Assembly (NCBI GenBank): GCA_033297205.1
Contig: MU859078.1
Span: 62,001 to 126,000, forward strand
Direction: 5' to 3'
Length of the DNA stretch: 64,000 nucleotides
Origin: Pseudoneurospora amorphoporcata
Lineage: Eukaryota > Ascomycota > Sordariomycetes > Sordariales > Sordariaceae
Shown: positions 11,571 through 23,212 of the stretch, in pieces
Position numbering within the stretch: position 1 is the stretch's first letter
How the letters are laid out: each line of letters starts with the position of its first letter
Program-made: the position numbers and the translations under genes
The notes under the pieces: model-generated
Told to the model about the DNA's origin: nothing
The model's database searches: none
The model's input: the letters and a program-made list of their open reading frames with translations, nothing else

Positions 11571-12103
11571 CCCTCCTAGGGCACGGCACGGCGTAAAGTC
11601 GGGAACCAGACGGAGGGCGGCGAAGCAGGGGACAATTGGTAGTTCGTTGCAAGATCGACCATTTTCTTTCTTCTCTCGTTACACACGCTAACGGCTGTCA
11701 GACAGTGTTCACCACCATTGGCAACGAGGAAAATTCTCATGGCAATCGACATATATCTCGACCCTTTCCGCAGAACGCATGTCTGTGATGGAATGCTGAT
11801 AATCGTACGGCCAATGGGGCCTTGATACCATAATAGAGCGTTTGAGTGAATGCCTCCTGCTTAATCGGCGAGATCGACATGGCGGTCTCAAATTATCATG
11901 GGCCTTTTTTGGGTTGCTTTGATGCAAATTTGATGTCCTAGGTAGATGTCGTGTTTTGTGCATGAAGGATCACCACGCCTCGTAGCTTTCTTTCATACAT
12001 ATCGGTTTTCGGCTTCTTTTCGTTATTTTTCACTTGACTTGCAGTAGTGAGAAGTAAGGGATAGAGAGCGAGTCTCATCATCCTCTCATCTTCTCCCGTC
12101 CGT

Positions 12104-12608
12104 TTAGAGACGAGAGCCACCACCGGTGGAAGATTTCCTGTGAGACTTGCCACTTTTCTTGTTGCCCTCCACGACGACGCCCAGTGATATTCCAGCATCC
12201 AGCATGCTCTTGCTGGCTGGGGCATCCTTAAAGGACTCGTCGCCAGAGAAGCGCCTATATGGGTATGTGGCTTGGTTAGTCGTGTTTCTTTCTTACAAAT
12301 CAAGTGGTGGTGGTATCATCAGAATAACGAAAGCGTTAGATTGGTTAAAGCGCTCGCTTACCATCCTCTTTCCTCTCCCTGAGAAAGATGTGAACAGTCA
12401 CTGTTCAGTTCGCAGTTCCAACCACCCCCTACGCCGCGGCCACCCCTCCAGACTACAGGAGCATGAAGACCCTGCTGCCGTGGATCACTCTCCGCACCCT
12501 GAAGATCGTCGGTACCTGCTTTAAAGGTTTGCTTTGACCTTCCAGGCGTGCTCACGAGAAGGTTGCTGCTATTGCTCGCGCCGCTGCTACTGCTGCTGCT
12601 GCTGCTGC

Positions 12609-12645
<37 letters not shown>

Positions 12646-13717
12646 GGAATCCGCCACCGTCTTGGCCCGAGGTGCGCTCGCACTCATACTGGTCGGCTTC
12701 ATGGCCGTATGTGGTCCATTGGCTCCTGATGAAGCCCCCTTCCGTCGCCGAAACACACTAAGACCGCAGGTGAAGGCTCGAAAGTCTTCGACCTCGATGC
12801 TCTCCGGCATATAGCCGGTCAGAACACGGCCAAGAGCAATGATGGGGGCAGCGTGCGAGCAGAGGAGGACGGCACGGATGCCATCCCTATCACACTCTGC
12901 AATCAGCCGCTCCAAGGTAACAGCAAGGCGGTCATGCAGTTCATAGACGCTCTCGCCCATCCGCGTCGGTACTACTGCCGGCTGATAATCACGGTCCAGC
13001 AGGGAAGGGAAATGAGACTCGAGCGTGGCAAGACTCGCAGGTACGGGGTGTTCGAACGGTGCCGAACCGTACCATTCGCCTAGTCCTGTCTCTCCTCGAA
13101 CCTGCAGCTGGCGTTGCAGGTGGCGGCGAGTGGTGCCCTTTTCGGCATCTTCTGGCTCAGACGGTGGAGGAGGGGACGATGCTGATCGGACGAAAGGTTC
13201 CACCGTCTGTAAACAACGAAAGTAAAGACTGGAGTAAACACGCCCTATGGGGGGGTCGGCTGTAACCAGACGCTCAGCCAGCTCCTTGGCCTGATCTACG
13301 CCATGGGCTGTGAGGGCTGGGTCTGCGGCAATACCCGTAGGGGACCTGAGAGTGGACGAGTAACTGCCGTTGGTATGGTCGACTAACCAGTTGGAGCGGA
13401 ACTGCGAGCCATCCCTTTTGCGTCAGCTTAATTCTACTTTTACCAAAGGCCAGCCAGCCCTAGCCGTGACTCTCGAGAAAGCAGACAGCGGTGACTGGTG
13501 GTCATGGACACGTACGTCCATGAGTAGAGGGATTGAGGTCACGTTGCGACGCCGAGTCCCAGGATTATGGCAAGTGTACTAACCGCAGAAGGGGGGAAGA
13601 CGGAGAGGCTTGAGATTGGGGAATAGGAAAGGAAAGAAAAGAGGACGGGGAAAGGGAAGGTGATATCAGAGTGGCACTTACACCGTGGCGCGTAACGTAG
13701 ATAACCTCCAATGTCAT
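12104..13717 (-). CDS. TFIIIC tau55/Tfc7-type phosphoglycerate-mutase-fold protein
   Basis: Three exons: 13717-13682, 13401-12362 and 12254-12104, giving 408 residues. Exon 1 encodes only MTLEVIYVTRHG, ending on the phosphohistidine RHG motif just before GTAAGT. Exon 2 starts FRSNW and carries RVYSSLYFRCLQTVEPF and the second catalytic-type histidine in CSHAAP. Exon 3 begins RFSGDESF. Its branch point is GACTAACC and its acceptor ATAG. Fungal proteins with this layout (histidine-phosphatase domain, then a C-terminal NSDCSHLSxGEERGW block) are the tau55 (Tfc7) subunit of RNA polymerase III factor TFIIIC, or its paralogues. The domain is interrupted by a polyAsn then polySer run encoded by an (AAC)n(AGC)n microsatellite. 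Role in TFIIIC is inferred from family resemblance only. Confidence 0.85.
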
Positions 13718-14353
13718 GGTGTCTGAGGTGATGCCGAATCAAGTGGGAGTAAGGTGACGGATGCTGCAATTCTCGTACCGGGGGATTGACCGGTGGATGT
13801 TGTCTCGCCGTTTTTCGGCCGTTTGTTGCCAGCTGATGTTAGAGCAAGACAACCTGGAGGCGGATAGACTTAAGCGGATGGGGGCGCCGAGGTTTAGCGG
13901 GTTCGGATGTCTAATTCCCGGGTCCTGACCCGGACCGAAACCGATCGGGCGATTGGCTCCCGATGAAGCTGATAAAGGCCTAAGCCGCTTCTTAACATGT
14001 TGACATGCCACGTGCGGGGTAAACAGTTAGTGTTGAGCCAGCTCCCCTAACGTGCTAGCACCTCCCTACAAGTGACCTGTCGCTATTGTGGTAGCAAAGA
14101 CAAAAATAGAGAGAACGCGTATCACTCGCTCCGTCGGTTGATATTATGTAAATCCAGTCCAGGTTGTACATCCACTTTCTCACCAAACGCGCGGCGGGGT
14201 TGACGTGGGACTCTGGCCCCTGTTGAGCTGGGCACACACAGTACGGCGTAGCTCTACACACTCGTTGACACTCTCTTCACATGGACGTCCACTCCTACGT
14301 ACACAGTTAAGTGTTTGTATGGGATCCGAATGGTATCCGTTGTTGCTTGGTGA
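13718..14353. other. Intergenic region (promoter of the Tfc7-like gene)
   Basis: About 640 bases between the start of the Tfc7-like gene and the 3' end of the next minus-strand gene. No reading frame of interest is seen. Confidence 0.55.
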
Positions 14354-16117
14354 TCATCTCTGTCTCAACTTGGCTTCGTGCTCAACCCAAAAGTTCTTGC
14401 ATGCCCTATGGCCCCAGAAGTCGATCCACCACTCGCCGAAACTGTCCTCGACATCAAAGTCAACTCCGCCAACTCTCTCATCCCTCTTGAGGCCGCACAC
14501 CACACACGGTTTCGGTGCCGTGGGTACGTTCTTGACTACATGAACCTGGAGAGCGAGCTTAAGCTGAGGGACCTTGAGTTTCGTATCCGAGGCAGCATTA
14601 GCTGCCGTGACTGTAGAGCGTAGACTTCCCTCCTGCCGGGACCAGACATCAAGAACCGCAACGGCACTGTGATCGTCTCTAGCAGATTGAGTCTTGTCAA
14701 CAGTGGCAAGTTTCATTCCCCTCATGCCTCCTGCGGCCGAGATGGACATGCCCTGCACGAGAAACTTGTCGCGTTGCCACCTTTGCTTCCGGCCAGCGAT
14801 GATCCTGCCTGTCACAGTAGCCAGGGCCAGATAACCGCGTAAGAATGTCATTGTGGCAGGATCGGAAACAACAGCATGCTGCTTGGCCGCGGGGAGCGCC
14901 TTGATCTTGAGAAGTGATGTTTTGGAGAGATCGAGGCGCTGGGGTAGTATGGAGAGCAAGATGGATGGCGGAGGCACGTTCGTAGGCGGGGGGCTTTTGT
15001 CAGAGCTGGTGACTGGGGAAGCAACCCCGACAACCCTTGGTGTGTTGTTCTCTGTTTCCCCCCAGTCCTTCCAGTCTGAGTGAAAAGAAGAGTCTAGGTC
15101 TGGCCTCTTTGCTGGCGTTTTGGTATTACCAGCCGTCTTTGCCGGTGTCTTGGTCTTGGTGACGGAAAAATCTTTGAACCCATCCCAATCATCCCCAAAA
15201 CCATCACCAGTACCTGACGGCCAAGCTGTGACGGGGGAAGGTTCTCGGTCCTTGACCCCTTTGGGAAAGTCCGAGGCCACTGGTGTCGTGATCTTGAGCT
15301 CCTTGACATGGCTGAGTGTTCGAGTGTGGGATGATGCGCAAGGAGATTTCGTCTGGGAATAGCCACCCGACAAGAAAAGGCCAGGCGGCTGTTTCTTTGG
15401 TTCTTTTGTGGCGGAACTGGCGGCTGGGACAATCGGCGCGGGACTTGGAGCGCCTTCAAAGTCACCGAACTCATCATCATCATCATCATCCTCATTGTCT
15501 ACCTCCTGGAGCTCAAAGTCATCGGCATCAAACAAGACGTTTGGGTCAGCGTTCCGGATAAGCTTGATCACGGGTTTCTGTTTCGGGGTTGGCCTATTGT
15601 CAGATGGCTGAGTAGCAGCCCAAGACAAGTCCAGGTTGACAAGCTTATTGGACACCAGATCAAGCGTTGGGCTTCTGACGAGACGGTTTCGTGGCGGTTC
15701 GGCGTTGCTAGTCGGAGAGAAGGCGCTTGGCGTAGGTTGCGTGGGTTGTGTCGTCGTCGTTGTAGGGGCGGCAACCTCAAAGTCTCCCCAGCCGTCCTCA
15801 TCGTCGGTGGGTTTCGGAGGCACCGGAGCTGGTGTTACCGACTGGAAACTCTGAAAGGCTCCCTGGGAACCGCCTAGCGTACCGAGATCGCCCCATACGT
15901 TCGACTGCGGAGGTTGGCTAGGCAATACGGACGGCCATGGAATAGAGACAGGAACTGGCTGTTGTTGATGTGGTTGAGGGGGCTTTGGCTGCTGTGGTTG
16001 TGGCGGAAATGCGCTGTTGTTTGGTGCCGATAAAGAAAAGGGGTCGTTGTTGTTCGTCTGAGTCGACTGTTGGTCCTGGGGTGAGGCCCCAAAGGCCGCA
16101 AAGAGGTCGGCTGACAT
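14354..16117 (-). CDS. Protein with repeated WGDF/FGDF adaptor-ear-binding-like motifs
   Basis: Single exon, 587 residues, starting MSADLFAAFG. The long N-terminal half is Pro/Gln/Thr-rich and disordered. It carries acidic aromatic motifs: WGDL (75-78), WGDF (110-113), FGDF after an Asp run (217-220), FGDDWDGF (307-314) and DWKDWGE (348-354). Such [FW]G[DE][FL] motifs are what the gamma-ear of AP-1 and GGA proteins bind (aftiphilin, gamma-synergin). The C-terminal 250 residues look folded. Near residues 540-575 they contain CVVCGLKRDERV, then EWWIDFWGHRACKNFW, so three Cys could form a metal site. Fungal relatives are often labelled serine/threonine-protein kinase ppk6, but I see no kinase motifs. 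Inference: a clathrin/AP-1 accessory protein. It is divergent from the Rab-GAP gene at 16750. Confidence 0.8.
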   Translation of the reverse strand: MSADLFAAFGASPQDQQSTQTNNNDPFSLSAPNNSAFPPQPQQPKPPQPHQQQPVPVSIPWPSVLPSQPPQSNVWGDLGTLGGSQGAFQSFQSVTPAPVPPKPTDDEDGWGDFEVAAPTTTTTQPTQPTPSAFSPTSNAEPPRNRLVRSPTLDLVSNKLVNLDLSWAATQPSDNRPTPKQKPVIKLIRNADPNVLFDADDFELQEVDNEDDDDDDEFGDFEGAPSPAPIVPAASSATKEPKKQPPGLFLSGGYSQTKSPCASSHTRTLSHVKELKITTPVASDFPKGVKDREPSPVTAWPSGTGDGFGDDWDGFKDFSVTKTKTPAKTAGNTKTPAKRPDLDSSFHSDWKDWGETENNTPRVVGVASPVTSSDKSPPPTNVPPPSILLSILPQRLDLSKTSLLKIKALPAAKQHAVVSDPATMTFLRGYLALATVTGRIIAGRKQRWQRDKFLVQGMSISAAGGMRGMKLATVDKTQSARDDHSAVAVLDVWSRQEGSLRSTVTAANAASDTKLKVPQLKLALQVHVVKNVPTAPKPCVVCGLKRDERVGGVDFDVEDSFGEWWIDFWGHRACKNFWVEHEAKLRQR

Positions 16118-16749
16118 GATGGGTTGTGCTTCAGGAACCGAGACCCTGTCCAGAGGAGGGCTATTCTATATGTCGACAGGTTCCAGAAACTATACCTAGT
16201 GGAGCGGAACCCGTTTCTGCTGATAGGGAGCTTCACTGTTTCATGAGGCGTCGTTGTCGTTGATGGCGTTGCTGGCGTTTGAAGGCGATAAAGATAGTCC
16301 GTATGGTGTTGAGAGTGAGGATGCCTGCCGGGCGGTGTCAACGAGGCGGAACAGCGGACAAGTCTGGCCCCACCCCCATGCCCCACCATTAACATTCAGT
16401 GCAATGAAGAGGAAGAGGTCTTGGCAGCCAAGCACTGTCATTGGATCACTCACCACAACCATCACGGCATCAGTACCACCCTCTACCATCAAGCCTTCAC
16501 TGACGACGGGGACATTCTTGTCTTCCGTCTCATCTTTCTCACAGCTCAACAACATCTTTGGTGGCGTCTGTACCCAAAGAGACATACCTATGCACTGCTC
16601 GACATTTACAACCCCAACCAACCGTTTTGTCAACAACAACAACAACAACAACAACAACAAGAAGCAACTCCTGAATAGCATCAACTCGGAAAGCAAGTCG
16701 GGGGGATATTGGGCTGCACCATCAACGACGTCAAACCGTCGCTCAAGTC
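16118..16749. promoter_or_regulatory. Shared intergenic region of a divergent gene pair
   Basis: 632 bases separate the starts of the WGDF-motif gene (-) and the TBC gene (+), so both promoters lie here. An (AAC)n run is near 16633-16660. I can assign no specific factor sites. Confidence 0.55.
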
Positions 16750-19588
16750 ATGAGACCATTGTCTGAAGAAAAGTATGTTTAAATCACAGTGTCTCTACAT
16801 GACCTCTCCGTAGACCATCGGCCTGCCAAACACTGACCTGTCCTCAGGTCAAGATGGGAAGAGACACTCCGATATAGCTCCAAGCCCTCCAGCTTCTTGG
16901 ATCTCCAGCAGGCCATCAAGCACCACCCACGAGACAGCCCATGCCTAACAGGATGTCGCTCCGTCTGCTGGAAGATCCTCCTTCTCTTTCGAGACTCGCC
17001 AACTGAAAAGTGGGCCGAGACATTGAGCGGATGTCGCAACGCATATACTTCCATCCACGAGAAGCATCTTCGCTTCATCAAGCACCCCGAGCTGCTGGCT
17101 GAGCTACCAGTTGATCCTCTTGCCGACGACCCGGACTCGCCTTGGGAACTTGTGCGCAAAGATGAGCTTATCCGGTCCGAGATCCTGCAGGACGTCCAGC
17201 GGCTTCCGGATCACCCCCTTTATCACCAAGACCATGTCCAGGCCATGATCCTTGATATCCTGTTCCTCTACTGTAAGCTCAATCCTGGCGTGGGTGGCTA
17301 TCGCCAGGGGATGCACGAACTTCTCGCCCCTATTGTTCATGTCCTCACCCAGGACGCTCTGGACCGAAAGACGGTGGCAGCCGACGAGGAGGAGGAGGAG
17401 GTCGACCCTCTTATGCTTGACATGTTGGACTCGACATACGTCGAACACGACGCTTACACTATTTTCTCGATGCTCATGGCCCGTGCAAGCGCCTTTTACG
17501 AAGTGGGCAATGATAAAACAGGCGAACAAAACACCATCGTCGAGAAGAGTAGGCACATCCACGACGAGTTGCTCATGCAGGTGGATCCTGAACTTGCAAG
17601 CCATCTGAAGGAGATTGAGATTCTTCCTCAGATATTCCTCATTCGTTGGATCCGCCTTTTGTTCGGCAGAGAGTTTCCTTTCGAACAGTTACTTGTATTA
17701 TGGGACACTATTTTTGCTCTCGACCCGAATTTGGATCTGATAGATCGGATCTGTGTAGCCATGCTACTGAGAATCCGATGGACATGTGAGACCACTTTTT
17801 TGTCGCTTCACATTCCATGCCGAACTGAGCAAGCTGACACCAAACCAAACCACAGTACTCGAATCAGACTACGCCATGGCCTTACAACTCCTCCTCCGCT
17901 ACCCAGTCCCTCCAGAATCACAAGGCCCTCACACCTTTGTCGACGATGCCTTATACATACGAGACCACCCTAACCCAGCTGGCGGCGCCATCATCATCTT
18001 CAAACACACCGGAAAGCACCCACTCTCATCACCTTCAGCAGCTCCTCCTTCAGTCACCAGCCCAGGTCCCCTTCCTCAACCACCAGCCTCTCCCTCCAAA
18101 CACCGCGGCTTCGGAAGCTTACGCCAACGAACCCTCGGAGCCCGCTCACCCCTTTCCTCCTTACAACAACCCGGAGGCGTCGAAGCCCTTCTCTCCGGCG
18201 CTGCTAAGAACATGATGGAACGCGGCGAGAAGCTAGGCATCAACCAAGCCGTACGGGACGCCATGGGCGAGATCAAGAAGGGTCTGCAGGAAGCCCGTTC
18301 GTCTGGTAGTAGGACTCCAGCAGGCCGCGGCTCTTTGCGAGACGGGTACCAGAATCAGATCTACCACCCGCCACAATACACGGTCACGAGCATTCAAAGA
18401 AGGAATCGACAGTTAGCTGCCATGTTGGATGAGTCGATTACTAGTCTCAAACAACTCGCCGCTTCAGGATTAGGGGAATCAGCCGATAAGGAGAAGCACG
18501 TCGAAACGGTGGAGATTGCTGCGGCGAGGGTTCAGTTTGTTAAAGCGTGTTTGGAGGATTCATCGCTGATACTGCCTGATTTGGACGAGTCTCAGTCTGC
18601 TACTGAGGGTGAGCAGCAAGCACCGTCGTGTCCACCTCCTTCGGCTTCGGCCCCGGCTTTCAACGCCCTCAGCCTCTCACCTTCTCATCACAGAGGCAGC
18701 GGTGATTCAAGGGCACCAACGGTTGCACTGGATACGACACCCGTGGTGATGACTTCGTCGGCCGTGGAGGAAGAGGGACCGGAAGCAGAAGCGGAAGGGG
18801 AGGTTAGCATATCGCAGGCGTCAACTATCACCACCCTCCCATCTGCACCAGGGGCAGGAACAACATCGGAAGCTGAAGTGGATGGACCTCCCAAGATCCC
18901 AACGGAGACGATCACACCCGAAAACAACACCATAGACAAACCCAAAACCGACCTCTCGTCATCTCCCGTGATCCAAAAACCATCATCACCGCCCTCAACA
19001 AACCCCACCAAACAAACACAATCGTCACCACCACCACCACCACCACCACCACCCACCATAACAACCCACCCCGAAACCCAAGAAAAACAACAACAACAAC
19101 AACAACGTCCTCAACCCCTCCCCACCCGCTCAACAATAGCCCATTCCTCCTTTGCCTGGATGCTGGAACCAGAAGATAGTACCACCTCGTCTCTCTCCCC
19201 AACGTTACACACAAGTCCCTTCCCACCACCCCGTTCACCAACGGTCGCCTTTCCAGAATTCGCAAGCTCCTCTAGCCACTCCGCTCTGGCTAAAGTCGTA
19301 GAAACCAAAAAGAAACCCAGAAAAAAGAGCTTGGGGAAGAGTCACAGGATGAGTAACGCCTCAAGGGAACGTAATGCGTTTCTTTTTGGCGAAGACGGTG
19401 AAGATGGGGTTGGAAGGAATAAGTTGGGACTTCACGGAACGGGGCCGTTGGGAGATGGGGTTTTTGGGTTGGAGGTTATTTCGAGGACTGGTAAAGAGAA
19501 GGAAAGGAGTGATGGGAAGGCGGAGGAAGAAGGGTCGAAAGGACCTGGAGGGTTGGGAGGAGAAGGTGAGGTTGAGCCGGGGAGGTGA
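16750..19588 (+). CDS. TBC-domain Rab GTPase-activating protein, TBC1D5-like
   Basis: Three exons: 16750-16772, 16848-17785 and 17856-19588, giving 897 residues. Exon 1 encodes MRPLSEEK; introns of 75 and 70 bases have GTATGT and GTGAGA donors, and both joins fit the domain (KSRWEETLR and RWTLLESDYAMAL). The TBC domain spans about residues 10-330. The catalytic arginine finger is in ILQDVQR (Arg126) and the glutamine finger in YRQG (Gln161), so the GAP should be active. An acidic EEEEEVD insert inside the domain and the order of motifs match TBC1D5, which acts on Rab7 at endosomes and works with retromer and autophagy. The C-terminal 560 residues are disordered, with polyPro and polyGln near bases 19028-19105 and Ser-rich blocks. 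The domain assignment is firm; the TBC1D5 subfamily is probable. Confidence 0.9.
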
Positions 19589-20186
19589 TGTGGAGCGAAC
19601 ACGGTCGAATTTCTACTTATTAAGTAATCCTAGTGGTTGAGATGCTATCTGGCAAGGCGTTGATCTTGGTAATGGACCACGGTGTAGGATTGCGTTGAGG
19701 CATTGATCGATGCGGCGCGGTATTTGCACCACAGGCAATAGGAAACTATGGTTGCCTGTGGTCCTATTTGGTACTGGCACTGAGTCCTAACGCTCATAAC
19801 TGAACAACTATTTCGCTGATCAGAAGTCTTACAGTTCCTTCGCTGCTCTCATGCTACCTTAAACAATGGCGATCGACGATTAACCCGTACGTTCGAGGAG
19901 GGATGTCCACAGTAAACTTGTGGGATGGTATCTATACCGCGGGCGACACCATCCTCATCCCACCTACAGGCAGCCCATCACTTCAAAATCCGCTCTGCGA
20001 TGGGAAATTGCCCTCCATACGTGATTGTGGTTTTTGCCAGATGCTTTCACAATGTCCCTTTCATGTCCACGAGAGCTAACCAACAGAACGAACGAGGTGG
20101 CACCACGAATTGTGCGCTCCCAACCATGAATCCCATGACAAACTTTCTTGTTCTGCCTGACACCACGGCATTCACCCTCCATGACT
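19589..20186. other. Intergenic region between convergent genes
   Basis: 3' flanks of the TBC gene and of the dsRNA-binding protein gene. No gene is recognised. Confidence 0.55.
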
Positions 20187-21516
20187 TCAGTCATCCGCAA
20201 TGATAGAATCGAGCTCCGCAAGCCGTATCTGCTCAAGTTGGAACAAAAATTCCAGCACTTGCTCGCCCACCATCTCCTTGGTGGGCTGCTTCATATAACC
20301 GCTGTCCACTCGCCCGACATGCTCCGGTATCGGCCCGGCCTCGATCGGAAAGATGGCCCGTCCGCGATACATGCTCTGGGTATCAGGGATCAGTTCCACT
20401 CTGACTTCCGGGCAATTCATTCCCAGTCTATTGGCCATCACCGATACTCGTTGGTGGACCGAGATACTATCGTCATGGACGTCAATATCAAGAAGGTTGT
20501 CGACGACTTTCCTACGCGGAGGAGGCGGAGGTGGTTTGGCAAGATAAGGTGCCAATGAGTTCTCGGAGTTACTCACGGCATCTGGGTTTAGAGAGGCACC
20601 ATTGCTACCGTTGTTTGATTCCGACTCCCCGTTTGCGGGAGGCGATGGCGTGGCGGGGATGGAGATGGGGGCAGACACGGCGCCAGTACCATTAGCGAGT
20701 CCGTTGGTGTTGACCGGTGCTGTAGGTGTCTTCTGGGGAGTAATGACCGAAGGGACCACACCTGGAACTCGAGGCTGTTGCTTAGATTGCCCAGACTTTG
20801 CCTTGAAAGTCACGTTTTGGCAATCCGAGGGCATGTACCTTTGATACATGAGCCACTCGATAGCGCACTTGGCTGCGTACCGTTTTGCGTCCTTTTTCTT
20901 GGAAAAGTGCGGTACATAAGGTGCTCCGGTAGTGCTGTCCACTAATAAGCCATTCTCTTTGCTGGGGAAGAGTATCGGCTCCCAGTCGCTGGTTACTGAA
21001 AGTGAGACAAAGCACATGAAGCCGACCTTACCGACTTGATTCTGGTGGTTATCATTGAATTCGACGGTGCATCCTTCAGCTTGGTGGGCATCCCGGTATC
21101 CTGTATGGTGCATTAATAAGTAGTTCTAGGAGCCTGTAGAGAAACAAAGGTATAGACTTACGCATGAGTAGAGAGATCCAATCGGCCTCGTCGATGTCAA
21201 AACTCTGCTTCTTCTTGACGATGGACTTCTTCAGGTCCAGAATGGCTCTCTTTTGGACGTCATTGAGTGGCTCTGGCTGGGGGAGCGCTTCCTGTTCGGC
21301 GATCCAGGCCTTGAGGTCCAGGTATGAGACAGGCTCGTCGAAGATGGCCGCTCCGACGGGGGCAGCATTGGTTTGGCGAGTGGCCATGGTTGTGAAGAGT
21401 CTTGTTGTTGCCCCGTTAGGTCCTTGCCTGCTTCGCTTTGGTGGTTCTTGCCGGTGGGGATAAGAATGTGTTGAGAGATGCTTTCGTTTATTGGACTGAG
21501 AGTCGGAGTCGGACAT
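20187..21516 (-). CDS. Double-stranded RNA-binding domain protein
   Basis: Two exons: 21516-21162 and 21100-20187, giving 422 residues. The donor GTAAGT follows ATGC and the acceptor is CATACAG; the join reads SLLMRYRDAHQAEG. The N-terminus is basic with a possible nuclear signal (PPKRSRQ). A dsRBD-like region runs from about YRDAHQAEGCTVEF to SKKKDAKRYAAKCAIEWLM, the end being the classic Lys-rich alpha-2 helix. After a Pro/Ser/Asn-rich linker, a second, more diverged dsRBD-like block (SVHQRVSVMANRLGM to EMVGEQVLEFLFQLEQI) ends the protein. No nuclease motif is seen. Its job (RNA silencing cofactor, ribosome-associated or other) cannot be told from sequence. A 36-base in-frame stretch with GT-AG ends (about 21030-20998) is probably not spliced because it is too short. 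Confidence 0.85.
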
Positions 21517-23212
21517 GGTGCTTTTTATATGTGATCAGCCTGAGAACAGGATGAAGAGCTTGGGCTGAAGGGTGATCTTGTTGGCTTATACCACCTTTAG
21601 GTTCCACCGGCAGCGAGAGTGGGGTAGGTGGGCTTTACTGGAGCCAGGCAGGCAGACCTACAGACCACTGCAAATAAGACGTTTCCCATTGAGGTTGACT
21701 GGGCAGAGTCGACCGGATAGAGCAGCCTTGTACGCGAGAATGTCGCCAGTCGTTTGTCGGATGGCTGGTGACGGAATCTTGGGGCAATATGTGACGAGCC
21801 GTCTCCCGAGGACGTCTTGGAGCCGGAGCGAGTGCAGGATACGCGCAGGAGTAACGGGACAACGAGACTTGAACCTTGCAAGTGGTATTGTGAGTGGTGA
21901 TGGTGGTGGTGGTGCAGCAGAGTAAAGTGAAGCCATATGAACGGAAGAGACGGGGAGAAAAGTGAAGAAAGTTGTAAAGAGATGTTCAGTTGACGGAAAG
22001 AGTTTGTTGTCGCTCTTGAAATCCCTGCCGCAACCTGAAGGAAGGTACGGTTGAAGAACAGCTTCCCAAGAGACGGGAAGGTACCTACGGTACCTACCAC
22101 TGCTTTTCTGATAGTGGATACTTATCTTGTCCACTCAGAAAAGAGGAATATGTGCGTTGCGTAGGTAGAAAAAGAAGAACATGTTAGCCTAGATGGAGAT
22201 ACGGTACCGCAGTCTCGAGGTAGTATATCCTAACAGAAAAAGAAGAAGTCGTTTGGATAGTCGCGCGGGCCTAGGCCGCTGACAGTGGTGAAAGTGGCCA
22301 ATAAATTGAGCGCAAGATCAACCGGAATTTTAATGAGGCGCCTGACAGGACTACAGCAGAAACCTCAAAAACAAGATCAAACACATGAATGAGTCAAGCC
22401 GGATGTGGGAAGGAATTCAAGGAACTGGAAGATGTCTGGTATAACAGAGGTAGGGGAGGCACGAGGGAGGGCTGTGAGGAAGAGTCAATCTTGAACAAGA
22501 CGGCCGGCGGTCATCGTCCTGTGCCCCACTACCTTATGTAAGCGGATGCCCTTCAGTGGAGTGTACATGGATACCTCTGTGCCAAGTCCGTGCAGCGCTG
22601 TACTACATAGTCGTCATTCCTGGGCTGAGCTGGGTGAGCTGCCCGCTGCCCGCCGAGCTGCGCCAGAGCCGCCGCCCTGGATGATACAAGTGCATGAAAT
22701 GAACTGCGAACTTGGACCATGGCAGCAACAACTGGAACTTCTTGAGAAAGAACAGCCTCTCACCATTTACTCTCCATACCATCCAATCCTGATCCCTCTC
22801 CATCGTCAACCTCCCGGCATCTGTCCACGTCGGTTATCCAACCAAACCAAACAGAAGCTCTTGTGATCATCATACGTCCACTCATACTTACACATATGCG
22901 CCATCCCCATCTCTTGGACTCCGTTTAGCTTTTTCAGCGTTTACCTCTATTCGCGACTCCCGTCTGCGGCGCTCAACATAACCGTCTGCCAAATCCGCCA
23001 TCGGCCTCTGGTCTCGAAACCCCGCCATTGTGCTGGTCCTGGTCCCGCGAACCCGCGTCTCTTGTCTGCATACATACCTTACCTACCTTCGTCTCTCACC
23101 CCGCTCCAATTGCTTGCCACATCCCATCTCAGGTTCTAGACTCTGCGCCGTCCTGTCAACTCTCTGACTCTCCTGCCACCGTCCGCTCAAGTCCAGAAAG
23201 GAACGTTGCGTC
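21517..23212. other. Intergenic region of a divergent gene pair
   Basis: Carries the promoters of the dsRNA-binding protein gene (-) and of the Snx41 gene (+). Overlapping minus-strand frames of 75-167 codons at 21597-22134 are Ser/His-rich and do not agree with any family I know. Nothing else is supported. Confidence 0.55.

Larger units (their letters stand above)
7092..12103. other. Gene-poor 5-kb region
   Basis: This is the longest stretch without a confident gene. It contains a doubtful minus-strand gene (8050-8850), a (CA)17 microsatellite, an A55 tract and a T26 tract. The other reading frames are short and, where long (for example 9508-10059), run through the CA repeat. I saw no transposase, reverse transcriptase or tRNA in it. 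Confidence 0.6.

Noticed and set aside
20998..21033. A 36-base GT-AG intron inside the second exon of the dsRNA-binding protein gene
   Set aside because: Too short for a fungal intron, no branch point, and the uninterrupted reading is in frame.
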